NCBI RefSeq assembly: GCF_036013915.1 | Contig: NZ_CP107899.1 | Location: forward strand, 6,200,001-6,264,000 | Direction of reading: 5' to 3' | DNA length: 64,000 nucleotides | Source: Streptomyces sp. NBC_00464 | GTDB taxonomy: Bacteria; Actinomycetota; Actinomycetes; Streptomycetales; Streptomycetaceae | Shown here: positions 18,402-26,877 of the stretch, piece by piece | How the letters are laid out: each line of letters begins with the position of its first letter | Numbering within the stretch: the first letter of the stretch is position 1 | Notes under the pieces: model-generated | What the model was told of the DNA's origin: nothing | Seen by the model: the letters and a program-made list of their open reading frames with translations, nothing else | The model's database searches: none | Translations under genes and position numbers: made by a program

Positions 18402-19064
18402 ATGAGCAACGAGTGGCGGGATTCGATCGAACGGACCTGGGATGCGGTCGTCGCCGCCGCCCGCAGGACGGCCTCCGATGGGCTGGTCGTGGGGACCTCG
18501 GGCAACGTCTCGGCGCGGGTCGGCGCGACCGTGCTGGTCACCCCGACCGGAGTGCCGTACGACCGGCTCCGTCCCCAGGACCTGGTGGGCGTCGATCTGG
18601 AGGGCAACCAGGTCCTGGGCGAGCTGGCCCCCACCAGCGAACTACCGCTCCATCTCGCGGTGTACCGGAACACCGGCGCGGCCGCCGTCGTGCACACCCA
18701 CGCGGTGCACGCCACGGCCGTCTCCACCCTGGTCACCGAGGTGCCGTCGGTCCACTACGCCGCCGCGATGCTGGGCGGCCCCGTCCGGGTCGCCGCCTAC
18801 GCCCGCTACGGAACGGATGAACTGGCCGAAAACATGCTCACGGCCCTGCGCGACCGCACCGGCTGCCTGCTGGGCAACCACGGCACGGTCACCTACGGCG
18901 CCACGCTCGACGAGGCGTACGACCGCACCGCCCAGCTCGAATGGCTGTGCCGCCTCTGGCTCGCGGCGAGCTCCGTACCCGGCCGCACCCCGGCCCTGCT
19001 CACGCCGGAGCAGCTGAGCGAGGTCGGGGAAGCGCTGAAGGGGTACGGACAGCAGCCCGGCTGA
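18402..19064 (+). CDS. Class II aldolase/adducin family protein (L-fuculose-phosphate aldolase-like)
   Basis: A 220-residue class II aldolase. Substrate and metal motifs visible are VGTSGNVSARVG (residues 27-38), the zinc-ligand pair in VVHTHAVHATAVS near residue 86, and LLGNHGTVTYG near residue 147. Family members cleave or dehydrate sugar phosphates with a bound zinc; the substrate here is not evident from neighbours. The ATG is preceded by AAAGGATCTTCG. It is divergent from the Pit operon. Confidence 0.85.
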   Translation: MSNEWRDSIERTWDAVVAAARRTASDGLVVGTSGNVSARVGATVLVTPTGVPYDRLRPQDLVGVDLEGNQVLGELAPTSELPLHLAVYRNTGAAAVVHTHAVHATAVSTLVTEVPSVHYAAAMLGGPVRVAAYARYGTDELAENMLTALRDRTGCLLGNHGTVTYGATLDEAYDRTAQLEWLCRLWLAASSVPGRTPALLTPEQLSEVGEALKGYGQQPG

Positions 19065-19204
19065 ATCACGTACGACCTCCGGCCTCCGGTCCCCGGCCTC
19101 GGCCTCGGCCCCGGCCCGGGGCCAGGCCGGGGTGGGCGTTGCCCCGCCCACCGGACGGCCCCCGTCCACTGGCAGTGCGCGGCGACGCCCCGGACACTGA
19201 AGCC

Positions 19205-20332
19205 GTGCGCCCCGCTACAGCAACGGCAGCAGCCGTCACCAGCATCCTCGGCGTCGGCGCGGCAGCGGTCGCGGCCGGCCGGTACGCCGGCGGCGTCGCC
19301 CTCAAGACGCCGTCCGGACGCCCCCTCCCCGCCGACCGCAGACTGACCGTGCATGCGACGGCGGCCGGTCAGGTCACCCTGACCCGGTCCTTCACGTCGC
19401 TGCGCCCCGGAACCTACGGACTGGTGGGCGACGACGTCCACGCCGTCGTGGGGCCGGTGATCGACGAGGCCCACCAGGCCCCCGACACCGTCGTACGCCG
19501 ACTGGAACGCGTGAACCGCGGCACCCTGCGCCCCGGCGCCAAGGTCCGCATCACGCCGGAGGTCCACACCGGTGACCCCGCCACCGCCCTCGGCCTCGAC
19601 TTCCGCGAGGTGGAGATCCCCGGCGAACTCGGCGGCCTGCCCGCCTGGTTCGTGCCGGGTCCCCGCGACACCTGGGTGATCACCGTGCACGGCCTCGGCA
19701 CGACCCGGGAACACCCGCTGAACGTGACGGGCTTCCTGCACGGGCAGCAGCTGCCCGTGCTCGACCTCGCCTACCGCGGCGACGCAGGGGCCCCACGCTC
19801 CCCGGACGGACTGGCCCACCTCGGCGAGTCCGAATGGCGCGACCTGGACGCGGCCATCCGCTTCGCCGTGCGCTACGGCGCCGAGAACGTCGTCCTCCAC
19901 GGCTGGTCCACCGGCGCCTCGATGGCCCTGCACGCCTGCGCCAACTCCGCGCTGAGGGACCGGATCTGCGGTCTCGTCCTCGACTCGCCGGTGCTGGACT
20001 GGGCCACCACCCTGCGGGCCCTGGCCGCCGCCCGCGGCGTCCCGTCCGCGCTGCTGCCCCTCGCCGTCCGCGCCGCCCAGGGGCAGACCGGACTGCGCGG
20101 CGCCCGGCTCCTGGACACCTCGCTCCCCGCGACCCTGCACGTCCCGACGCTGATCTTCCACGGACCCGACGACACCCTGGCTCCCTGGCAGCCGTCCCGG
20201 GAGCTCGCCGCGCGCCGGCCCGACCTGGTCGCCCTGCACGCCGTACCCCAGGCTCCGCATGCGGCGATGTGGAATGCCGGTCCGGCCCGCTACGAAGAGA
20301 CGCTGCGACGCTTCCTCACGCCCCTGATGTGA
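19205..20332 (+). CDS. Alpha/beta hydrolase with N-terminal membrane segment
   Basis: About 375 residues if started at GTG 19205 (VRPATATAAAVT). The frame is open further upstream but that part is arginine/proline-rich and overlaps the preceding gene. A hydrophobic segment at residues 8-27 suggests a membrane anchor or signal. The hydrolase core shows TVHGLGTTREHP, the nucleophile elbow LHGWSTGASMAL (GxSxG), LVLDSPVLDW, an acid candidate in FHGPDDTLAP and a late histidine in PQAPHAAMWN. The substrate is unknown. Another GTG at about 19170 is possible; neither has a strong ribosome site. Confidence 0.75.
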   Translation: MRPATATAAAVTSILGVGAAAVAAGRYAGGVALKTPSGRPLPADRRLTVHATAAGQVTLTRSFTSLRPGTYGLVGDDVHAVVGPVIDEAHQAPDTVVRRLERVNRGTLRPGAKVRITPEVHTGDPATALGLDFREVEIPGELGGLPAWFVPGPRDTWVITVHGLGTTREHPLNVTGFLHGQQLPVLDLAYRGDAGAPRSPDGLAHLGESEWRDLDAAIRFAVRYGAENVVLHGWSTGASMALHACANSALRDRICGLVLDSPVLDWATTLRALAAARGVPSALLPLAVRAAQGQTGLRGARLLDTSLPATLHVPTLIFHGPDDTLAPWQPSRELAARRPDLVALHAVPQAPHAAMWNAGPARYEETLRRFLTPLM

Positions 20333-20442
20333 GCTGATGTACCGCTTCGGCCGGTTGGTCCCGGCCGGTGCGGCGGTGCCCCGACACCGGTGATCCGGGT
20401 TCCGTTTGGGCTTTCGGGCTGTCAGAGGCAAGACTGCTCCCC

Positions 20443-21828
20443 GTGACGTCCCGTACCCCGCGCGACTCCAGGCTGCGACTTGTCCGCCCGCGACCCCTCG
20501 CCACCGCTCGCAAGGCCGTGACCACCCGGCGCACCAGGCCGGCGCCCCGCCCGCCCGAGGGCACCCCGCCCCGGGCGGAACTGGCCCGCCAGGCCAGGAC
20601 CGCTCTCGCCGACGCCGTGCGGATCGCCCGCTGGGCGGCCGACGGTGCGAGCTCCGGCACGCCTCCACTGGCCGCCCAGACCCTCGAACGGGCCGCGGCT
20701 GCACTGGAGTTGTCCCCGGCCCAGGTGCGCTCCGGCTGGGACCGGGCCAGGCTCGCCGGACTTGTGGAGCTGCACGGCGACACCGCTCGGCCCGGCTGGC
20801 GGCTGCGTGCCTGGGACCGCGACGACTCCGCCGTGCTGCGCGGCTGGGTGGCGCTGTTCGACGCCTGGTCGCTCGTCCACCCCGCACCGCAGGGCGTCGA
20901 GTCCACCGCGGTCGCCGAGGCAGTCGAGGCCGTGCCCCAGGTGCTCTCCCTCCTTCAGCTCTCGGCGGGCCCGGTCACCGTGCCCGCCCTCCTGGACCTG
21001 CTCGGCCAGCGCGTGGCGGAACTGCACGAGGAGCGCTGCGAGGTGCCGTACGGGCCCCAGCCGCTGCCCGCACCCGCCGCGCCGCCGCCCACCGCCCACC
21101 CGGCCGCGCTGGTCGCCCTCCTGCTGGACTGGGCCCTGGAGGGGCTGGCCGCCGTTGGCGCGCTCACCCTCGGCACCGGCACCGCCACCCTGACGCCGCT
21201 CGGCAACTGGGCGGTCTGGGTCAAGCTGGAACAGATCTGCGTCGCCGCCCAGAGCCCCGCCGGGAACATCGAGCAGTCCGCCGCCGACATGCTGCTCGGC
21301 TGCGCCCGCCTCACTCCCGGACCGGCCCGCGCCGAGTACCGCGCCTGGCTGGCAGCCCGCCCCGTCGGCAGCGCCGTCGCCGAACTCCTCGGCGTGGCCC
21401 GCGGTGAGGACGCGCTGCTGCGCGGGCTCGCCTTCGAGGCACTCCGTGTCGTCGGCGCACCGGCCGAACCCGAGGTGCGCTCCGTCGTCACCGACCCGTC
21501 GCTGCGCCCCTATGCGCTGCTCTGGCTCGCGGAGTACGACGGGACCGACCCCGAGGACGCCCAGGAGGTCCTCAGTCGTGAGGAGGCCACCTGGCTCTGG
21601 GTCGACACCGCGGCGGCCGTCGCCGACCACGGTGAGACGGGACTGCTGGTCCGCCACCTCGACTCGGCCGTGCAGGGCACCGTCCCGGCGCTGCTCGACG
21701 AGGTACGGGCCGTCGGCCACCCGCGCACCGTCCAGGTCCTGGTCGCCCTGGCCGCCGCGCACCCCGACCCCGCGCTCGCCAAAGCGGTCCGCAAGGCGGC
21801 GTTCCAGGTGCACACCGGCGGAGCCTGA
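20443..21828 (+). CDS. Hypothetical protein, predicted all-helical, actinobacterial
   Basis: About 461 residues from GTG 20443. I do not recognise a named domain. The N-terminus is basic (many Arg/Pro); the remainder is rich in Ala, Leu and Glu with predicted helices. Residues about 300-455 look like degenerate HEAT/ARM repeats (GLAFEALRVVGAPAEPEVRSV and similar). SPAQVRSGWDRARLAGLVEL near residue 90 resembles a winged-helix segment. It sits alone, with a GC-rich streptomycete repeat right after its stop. Confidence 0.65.
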   Translation: MTSRTPRDSRLRLVRPRPLATARKAVTTRRTRPAPRPPEGTPPRAELARQARTALADAVRIARWAADGASSGTPPLAAQTLERAAAALELSPAQVRSGWDRARLAGLVELHGDTARPGWRLRAWDRDDSAVLRGWVALFDAWSLVHPAPQGVESTAVAEAVEAVPQVLSLLQLSAGPVTVPALLDLLGQRVAELHEERCEVPYGPQPLPAPAAPPPTAHPAALVALLLDWALEGLAAVGALTLGTGTATLTPLGNWAVWVKLEQICVAAQSPAGNIEQSAADMLLGCARLTPGPARAEYRAWLAARPVGSAVAELLGVARGEDALLRGLAFEALRVVGAPAEPEVRSVVTDPSLRPYALLWLAEYDGTDPEDAQEVLSREEATWLWVDTAAAVADHGETGLLVRHLDSAVQGTVPALLDEVRAVGHPRTVQVLVALAAAHPDPALAKAVRKAAFQVHTGGA

Positions 21829-21830
21829 AC

Positions 21831-21866
21831 CGGGGGCTCCGCCCCCGAACCCCTGCTCCTCAATCG
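21831..21866. repeat. GC-rich streptomycete repeat, intergenic copy
   Basis: CCGGGGGCTCCGCCCCCG followed by AACCCCTGCTCCTCAA. It is the same unit as the one inside cobB (minus strand) and forms a strong hairpin just after the stop at 21828, so it may also act as a terminator. A further GC-rich stretch continues to about 21950. Confidence 0.75.
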
Positions 21867-21948
21867 CCGGAAGGGCTTGATTTCTCCCCGCCGCCGCCCC
21901 TCCGCGGCGGCGGGGCACTTTCGGCCCCGCCGCAGGCGCCGCGCCCCC

Positions 21949-22368
21949 TCAGCCCGTCCCCGGGGCGTACGTCCCGAAGCTCCACACGTTGCCCTCTGCG
22001 TCCCGTGCCATGTAGTCCCGCGAGCCGTAGTCCTGGTCGGTGGGCGGCATCAGGATCTCCACCCCGTGCTCCACGGCCCGCGCGTGGTGGGCGTCGACCT
22101 CGTCGACCACCACGTAGACACCGGCCGGCCCCGCTCCCCGCATCGCCTCGGCGAAGACGCCCTCGCGGCCCCTGGAGCCCAGCATCACTCTGCCGTTCCC
22201 GCAGGACAGCTCCGCGTGCATCACCGTGCCGTCCTCGCTCTCGTACACCGCTTCCTCGGTGAAGCCGAGGCCCTCCGTGAGCGTCTTGATCGCGGCCTTC
22301 GCGTCGTCGTAAAGAATCGTCGGATAGACCGTCGGAGAAGCCGCCGTCGCGTCTGCCATCGTGCTCAT
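21949..22368 (-). CDS. VOC-superfamily (glyoxalase/bleomycin-resistance-like, PhnB-type) protein
   Basis: 139 residues covering one vicinal-oxygen-chelate module made of two beta-alpha-beta-beta-beta halves. YPTILYDDAKAAIKTL begins the first half and VMHAELSCGNGRVMLGS follows; the second half has GVYVVVDEVDAHHARAV and YGSRDYMARDAEGNVWSFG. Such proteins bind metals, antibiotics or small metabolites, and this one cannot be assigned a substrate. The next gene upstream on the minus strand ends 114 bp away. Confidence 0.8.
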   Translation of the reverse strand: MSTMADATAASPTVYPTILYDDAKAAIKTLTEGLGFTEEAVYESEDGTVMHAELSCGNGRVMLGSRGREGVFAEAMRGAGPAGVYVVVDEVDAHHARAVEHGVEILMPPTDQDYGSRDYMARDAEGNVWSFGTYAPGTG

Positions 22369-22453
22369 TCCCTTCGCGCGCCGAACCGGGCCCGTGGCAG
22401 CCCGTCTGTGATCTGCGTCTCAGTCTTCCACCGGGCACTGACAATGCCCTGCG

Positions 22454-22472
22454 CGGCGCCGGTCCGGCGCCG
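22454..22472. terminator. GC-rich hairpin after the metallopeptidase gene
   Basis: CGGCGCCGG and CCGGCGCCG flank a single T, a perfect dyad 10 bp downstream of the metallopeptidase stop. There is no U-tract, which is common for streptomycete terminators. Confidence 0.45.
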
Positions 22473-22482
22473 TTCGCACAGG

Positions 22483-23373
22483 TCAGCGGAAGGTGTCGCA
22501 GGCGGCCATGTCGCCGCTGCGGAACCCGGTGGTGAACCACTGCCGGCGCTGCGCGGCCGAGCCGTGCGTCCAGGACTCGGGGGTGACGCGGCCCTGGAAC
22601 CTCTCCTGGATCCGGTCGTCCCCGACCGACGCGGCCGCGTCGAGACCGTCCCGGATGTCCGCCCTGGTGAGCTCGGTGATCAGTGGCCGGCCGGTCGACT
22701 CGTCGGGCGTGGTCGTCGCGTGGTTCGCCCAGACCCCGGCGTAACAGTCCGCCTGGAGCTCCACCTTCACCGCGTTGCTGTTCTCGCCGGTGCGTCCGTC
22801 CTGCGAGCGGGCCAGTGTCCCCATCTGGTTCTGCACATGGTGTCCGTACTCGTGCGCGACGACGTAGGCCTCGGCGAACGGCCCGCCGCTCGACCCGAAC
22901 TTGGTCCGCAGCTCGTCGAAGAAGCCCAGGTCCAGATAGACCTGCCGGTCACCGGGGCAGTAGAACGGCCCCACGGCCGAGGTCGCCGATCCACAGGCCG
23001 TGTTGACCCGGTCGGTGAACAGGACCGTGCGGGCGCCCCCGTACGTTGCGTCGCGCCGCTGGAACTCCTGGCCCCAGTAGTCCTGCACGCTGTTGACCAC
23101 CGCGACCGTCCGGCAGTCGTCCTTGGTGTTGGCGTCCCGGCCGGTCCGGCAGTTCTGCTCGACCTGAGCGGCCGACGAGGCGGTCGCGGTCGTGCCCGAG
23201 TCGCCGGAGGAGAGTCCGAGCTGATCGGGGCCGACCCCGAAGAGCAGCCCCAGGATCAGTGCGATGACCCCGGCGATTCCGCCGCCCACGGTGGCCCTGC
23301 CGCCCGGGATGCGACTGCCGCGCGTGTCCCGGACCTCGGACGTGTCCAGATCGGCGTCGTCGTCGAACTGCAT
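22483..23373 (-). CDS. Neutral zinc metallopeptidase (YpfJ-like), membrane-anchored
   Basis: A 296-residue protein. A charged N-terminus of about 28 residues precedes one transmembrane helix (about 31-48). A Ser/Thr-rich stretch then leads to the extracytoplasmic domain. The zinc-binding HEYGHHVQNQMG near residue 170 is the HExxH motif, and a downstream ELQADCYAGVWANHA supplies the third ligand region (E-xx-AD). This matches the YpfJ/neutral zinc metallopeptidase family, whose substrates are not established. Its start is 183 bp from a divergently transcribed leader ORF. Confidence 0.85.
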   Translation of the reverse strand: MQFDDDADLDTSEVRDTRGSRIPGGRATVGGGIAGVIALILGLLFGVGPDQLGLSSGDSGTTATASSAAQVEQNCRTGRDANTKDDCRTVAVVNSVQDYWGQEFQRRDATYGGARTVLFTDRVNTACGSATSAVGPFYCPGDRQVYLDLGFFDELRTKFGSSGGPFAEAYVVAHEYGHHVQNQMGTLARSQDGRTGENSNAVKVELQADCYAGVWANHATTTPDESTGRPLITELTRADIRDGLDAAASVGDDRIQERFQGRVTPESWTHGSAAQRRQWFTTGFRSGDMAACDTFR

Positions 23374-23556
23374 GGCACCACCCTCTGCTCCGCTCGCGAC
23401 TGCCGCACAGTCATGCGCCGAGTATCAGATAATTCACACCGCAATGCCCGTTTTTGCTCACGTGGTGGAGCGGGCCGGGCGCGCTGGGCGAGCTTTCGGC
23501 AACCGGGGTGGGAGCAGGCGGAGAAGTGGTTGGACACCGCCAGTAGACTGGTTCTC

Positions 23557-23589
23557 ATGGCAATTCTCCTTGTGCGTGTGCGTGAGTAA
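23557..23589 (+). CDS. Candidate leader peptide (MAILLVRVRE) upstream of the ABC-F gene
   Basis: A 10-codon frame ending in TAA, 64 bp before the ABC-F GTG. TAGACT stands seven bases before its ATG, as a -10 box would for a leaderless transcript; a good -35 is not obvious. The peptide contains R-V-R, an R-x-R pattern of the kind at which macrolide-bound ribosomes are known to stall. The following sequence can pair ACGGCG with CGCCGT. This is an inference from layout; no ribosome site is visible. Confidence 0.4.
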   Translation: MAILLVRVRE

Positions 23590-23653
23590 CGGCGTCGAGT
23601 CGTGAATCGCTAGTCGTTCCTCCGCCGTCCATACCGCTCTGGAGTTTTCCCCC

Positions 23654-25252
23654 GTGATCACCGCTTCCGGCATCGAGCTGCGCGCCGGCGCCCGCATGCT
23701 CATCGAATCCGCCTCCTTCCGCATCGCCAAGGGCGACCGCATCGGCCTCGTCGGCCGCAACGGGGCGGGCAAGACCACCCTCACCAAGTGCCTCGCGGGC
23801 GAGGGCACCCCCGCCGCCGGCGCCATCACCCGCTCCGGCGAGGTCGGCTATCTCCCGCAGGACCCGCGCACCGGCGACCTCGACGTGCTCGCCCGCGACC
23901 GCATCCTGTCCGCCCGCGGCCTCGACGAGATCCTGCGCAAGATGCGGGAGAACGAGGAGCGGATGGCGAACGGCAAGGGCGCCACCCGCGAGAAGGCGAT
24001 GAAGAAGTACGAGCGCCTGGAGACGGAGTTCCTCACCAAGGGCGGATACGCGGCCGAGGCCGAGGCGGCCACCATCGCCGCGGCCCTGAGCCTTCCCGAC
24101 CGGGTGCTGGGCCAGCCGCTCCACACGCTCTCCGGCGGTCAGCGACGCCGTGTCGAGCTGGCCCGGATCCTCTTCTCGGACGCCGACACCCTGCTCCTCG
24201 ACGAGCCGACGAACCACCTCGACGCGGACTCGATCGTCTGGCTGCGCGACTACCTCAAGAGCTACCGCGGTGGCTTCGTCGTGATCTCCCACGATGAGGA
24301 GCTGGTCGAGACCGTCGTCAACAAGGTCTTCTACCTCGACGCCAACCGCTCGCAGATCGACGTCTACAACATGGGCTGGAAGCTCTACAAGCAGCAGCGC
24401 GAGGCCGACGAGCGGCGCCGCAAGCGCGAGCGGCAGAACGCCGAGAAGAAGGCCGCGACCCTCAACGCCCAGGCCGACAAGATGCGCGCCAAGGCCACCA
24501 AGACCGTGGCCGCGCAGAACATGGCCAAGCGCGCCGACCGGCTGCTCTCCGGTCTGGAGGCCGTCCGGGTCTCCGACAAGGTCGCCAAGCTGCGCTTCCC
24601 CGACCCCTCGCCCTGCGGCAAGACCCCGCTGATGGCCGAGGGCCTCTCCAAGTCCTACGGGTCGCTGGAGATCTTCACCGACGTCGACCTCGCGATCGAC
24701 AAGGGCTCCCGGGTCGTCATCCTCGGCCTCAACGGTGCGGGCAAGACCACGCTGCTCCGTCTCCTCGGCGGCGCGGAGAAGCCCGACACCGGCGACATCA
24801 TCGAGGGCCACGGGCTCAAGCTCGGCTACTACGCCCAGGAGCACGAGACCCTCGACCCGAACCGCTCCGTCCTGGAGAACATGCGTTCCGCCGCGCCGGA
24901 CCTCGACCTCGTCGCGGTCCGCAAGACGCTCGGTTCGTTCCTCTTCTCCGGCGACGACGTGGACAAGCCCGCCGGGGTGCTCTCCGGTGGCGAGAAGACG
25001 CGGCTCGCCCTGGCGACGCTGGTGGTCTCCTCCGCCAACGTGCTCCTGCTCGACGAGCCCACCAACAACCTCGACCCGGCCAGCCGCGAGGAGATTCTCG
25101 GCGCGCTGCGCACGTACAAGGGTGCGGTCGTCCTCGTCACGCACGACGAGGGTGCCGTCGAGGCGCTCCAGCCCGAGCGGATCATCCTGCTGCCCGACGG
25201 CGTCGAGGACCTGTGGGGTGCGGACTACCGGGACCTGGTCTCGCTGGCCTGA
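23654..25252 (+). CDS. ABC-F family ATPase
   Basis: A 532-residue protein with two ATP-binding cassettes and no membrane segments. Walker A motifs are LVGRNGAGKTTLTK (about 34-47) and ILGLNGAGKTTLLR (second cassette). Signatures are LSGGQRRRVELAR and LSGGEKTRLALAT, and Walker B/glutamate sequences are LLLDEPTNHLD and LLLDEPTNNLD. The linker between cassettes is highly charged (residues about 240-310), as in ribosome-binding ABC-F factors. These act on stalled ribosomes or give antibiotic protection; no particular resistance subgroup can be assigned by eye. The GTG start has CTGGAG nine bases upstream. A possible regulatory leader ORF precedes it. Confidence 0.92.
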   Translation: MITASGIELRAGARMLIESASFRIAKGDRIGLVGRNGAGKTTLTKCLAGEGTPAAGAITRSGEVGYLPQDPRTGDLDVLARDRILSARGLDEILRKMRENEERMANGKGATREKAMKKYERLETEFLTKGGYAAEAEAATIAAALSLPDRVLGQPLHTLSGGQRRRVELARILFSDADTLLLDEPTNHLDADSIVWLRDYLKSYRGGFVVISHDEELVETVVNKVFYLDANRSQIDVYNMGWKLYKQQREADERRRKRERQNAEKKAATLNAQADKMRAKATKTVAAQNMAKRADRLLSGLEAVRVSDKVAKLRFPDPSPCGKTPLMAEGLSKSYGSLEIFTDVDLAIDKGSRVVILGLNGAGKTTLLRLLGGAEKPDTGDIIEGHGLKLGYYAQEHETLDPNRSVLENMRSAAPDLDLVAVRKTLGSFLFSGDDVDKPAGVLSGGEKTRLALATLVVSSANVLLLDEPTNNLDPASREEILGALRTYKGAVVLVTHDEGAVEALQPERIILLPDGVEDLWGADYRDLVSLA

Positions 25253-25261
25253 CCCGGCCGG

Positions 25262-25303
25262 CCGCGCGCCGGGGCCCGCCCCGGGCCGCCGGCCCGCGCG
25301 CGG
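25262..25303. terminator. GC-rich hairpin after the ABC-F gene
   Basis: CCGCGCGC (25262-25269) pairs with GCGCGCGG (25296-25303), enclosing a nested CCGGGGC/GCCCCGG stem. It starts 10 bp after the stop codon. Confidence 0.5.
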
Positions 25304-25653
25304 CGGTCGCACACCGGCCGCCGCGGCCCGCTGATCCACTCGCACTGGATCATTCGGCCTACGCGTGATCCATCATCTGCGTGAGGGCGTCTCGTACCTC
25401 GGCGCGGCACCCGGCGGATACCTGCCGGGTGCACGCATGCGGGGCCCCGATCCCGGTGCGGCCCTGACCTGGTCGTTCCTCCGGCGTGGTTCGTCCGCTG
25501 ACTCGGCAGCCCTGCGGAATGTCTGATTCCGCTCGTGTCGGTGCCTTCCCGGGGCGTCGATCCGCTTGCACGGACCTTGCCGAATGGGTGGCCAGGACGG
25601 CCCCGAGGGGTGATCATGAGAGTTCAGAGCGCACTTCCCACGAGGAGGCACGG
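25304..25653. other. 350-bp gap before the HTH gene with three TGATCCA sites
   Basis: No gene is convincing here. TGATCCA occurs at 25332-25338 and 25366-25372, and its reverse complement TGGATCA at 25346-25352; the first pair forms an inverted repeat. They lie about 280 bp before the HTH start and may be an operator cluster. The remainder shows no clear repeat or promoter. Confidence 0.4.
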
Positions 25654-25875
25654 GTGGCCGAGACTCTGAAGAAGGGCAGCCGGGTAACCGGCGCCGCGCG
25701 CGACAAGCTCGCGGCAGACCTGAAGAAGAAGTACGACTCCGGTGCGAGCATCCGGGCGTTGGCCGAGGAAACGGGCCGCTCCTATGGATTCGTCCACCGG
25801 ATGCTCAGCGAGTCCGGAGTGACGCTGCGGGGACGCGGCGGAGCGACACGAGGCAAGAAGGCCGCGGCGGCCTGA
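25654..25875 (+). CDS. Small basic helix-turn-helix protein
   Basis: 73 residues from GTG 25654, which has a strong AGGAGG about seven bases upstream. The upstream open frame lacks this and is rejected. A Lys-rich N-terminus (ETLKKGSRVTGAARDK) leads into an HTH: SIRALAEETGRSYGFVHRML, similar to the recognition pattern of Hin-like or sigma-like HTH domains. A basic Gly/Arg/Lys tail follows. It probably binds DNA. Small HTH proteins like this are widespread in actinobacteria, but I cannot state a target. The TGATCCA cluster upstream is a candidate. Confidence 0.78.
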   Translation: MAETLKKGSRVTGAARDKLAADLKKKYDSGASIRALAEETGRSYGFVHRMLSESGVTLRGRGGATRGKKAAAA

Positions 25876-26034
25876 CAGCCGCCCGCGGATCGGGACAGCT
25901 CGCAGGATCAAGGACCTGTCCCGGGGCTCACCGGTTTCGGTGGTGGCCACCCGGTCGATCGTGCGGTCGATCGGGTGGTTACTGTTCAGTCACTTAGCTT
26001 CATGTGCTGACTGCACCCGATCCGGAGGCGCTCC

Positions 26035-26826
26035 ATGACCTCGCTCGACACTGTGCTCGACAAGGACGGCGTACGACTCACCGTCGACGACGCGGTTGCC
26101 ACGGTGACCCTCACCAATCCGGCCAAGCGCAACGCTCAGTCCCCCGCTCTGTGGCGGGCGTTGACAGAGGCCGGACGGGCTCTGCCCGGCAGTGTGCGGG
26201 TCGTCGTGCTGCGTGGCGAAGGTGTGTCCTTCTCCGCCGGTCTCGACCGCCAGGCGTTCACCCCTGAGGGGTTCGACGGTGAGCCGTCGTTCCTCGACAT
26301 GGGGCGCGGCCCGGAGGCCGAGCTCGACGCGGTCATCGCCGAGTACCAGGAGGCGTTCACCTGGTGGCGTCGCAACGACATCGTGTCGATCGCGGCTGTC
26401 CAGGGACATGCCATCGGCGCCGGCTTCCAGCTCGCTCTCGCCTGCGATCTGCGGATCGTCGCCGAGGACGTGCAGTTCGCCATGCGCGAGACCAGCCTCG
26501 GGCTGGTCCCCGACCTCACCGGTACGCACCCCCTGGTGCACCTGGTGGGGTACGCACGCGCGCTCGAAATCTGCGCCACCGGCCGCTTCGTGCACGCCGA
26601 CGAGGCCGAGCGCACCGGCCTGGCCAACCTCGTGGTGCCTGCCGCGGAGCTCGAAGGAGCCGCCCGCGATCTCGCCGGCGCCCTGATCGCCGCCCCGCGC
26701 GATGCCGTCATCGAGACCAAGGCCCTGCTGAGCGGCGCCGTCTCCCGTACGTACGAGGAACAGCGCGCCGCCGAGCGCGCCGCGCAGGGCCGTCGGCTGC
26801 GTGACCTCTCGGGCGCGTCCGACTGA
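26035..26826 (+). CDS. Enoyl-CoA hydratase/isomerase family protein
   Basis: 263 residues with the crotonase fold. The first oxyanion-hole region is VVVLRGEGVSFSAGLDRQAF (near residue 60), and the second is VQGHAIGAGFQLALACDLRI near residue 122, where AIGAGFQLALACD is the family signature. The family hydrates or isomerises enoyl-CoA. The acidic residue of the catalytic pair would fall in RETSLGLVPDLTGTHPL, where Asp/Thr replace the more usual Glu/Gly, so exact activity is uncertain. The ATG has GGAGGCGCTCC upstream. A bidirectional terminator follows. Confidence 0.85.
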   Translation: MTSLDTVLDKDGVRLTVDDAVATVTLTNPAKRNAQSPALWRALTEAGRALPGSVRVVVLRGEGVSFSAGLDRQAFTPEGFDGEPSFLDMGRGPEAELDAVIAEYQEAFTWWRRNDIVSIAAVQGHAIGAGFQLALACDLRIVAEDVQFAMRETSLGLVPDLTGTHPLVHLVGYARALEICATGRFVHADEAERTGLANLVVPAAELEGAARDLAGALIAAPRDAVIETKALLSGAVSRTYEEQRAAERAAQGRRLRDLSGASD

Positions 26827-26834
26827 CAGTCCCC

Positions 26835-26874
26835 GGCACCGGGTCCCGGGGACGTCGCCCCGGGACCCGATGCC
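26835..26874. terminator. Bidirectional terminator between convergent genes
   Basis: GGCACCGGGTCCCGGGG and CCCCGGGACCCGATGCC form a near-perfect 17-bp stem around a 6-base loop, placed exactly between the enoyl-CoA hydratase stop and the stop of the convergent gene. Confidence 0.8.
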
Positions 26875-26877
26875 ACG

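Noticed and set aside
19065..19204. Short gene between the aldolase and hydrolase genes
   Set aside because: Low-complexity CCGG/GGCCTC repeats with a hairpin; no convincing start.
18893..20887. 664-residue minus-strand frame opposite the alpha/beta hydrolase
   Set aside because: No recognisable motifs; the plus strand has a clear hydrolase fold.
23555..25345. 596-residue minus-strand frame opposite the ABC-F gene
   Set aside because: Shadow frame (repeated LxxLxV patterns typical of antisense GC-rich DNA), with the well-supported ABC-F gene on the other strand.
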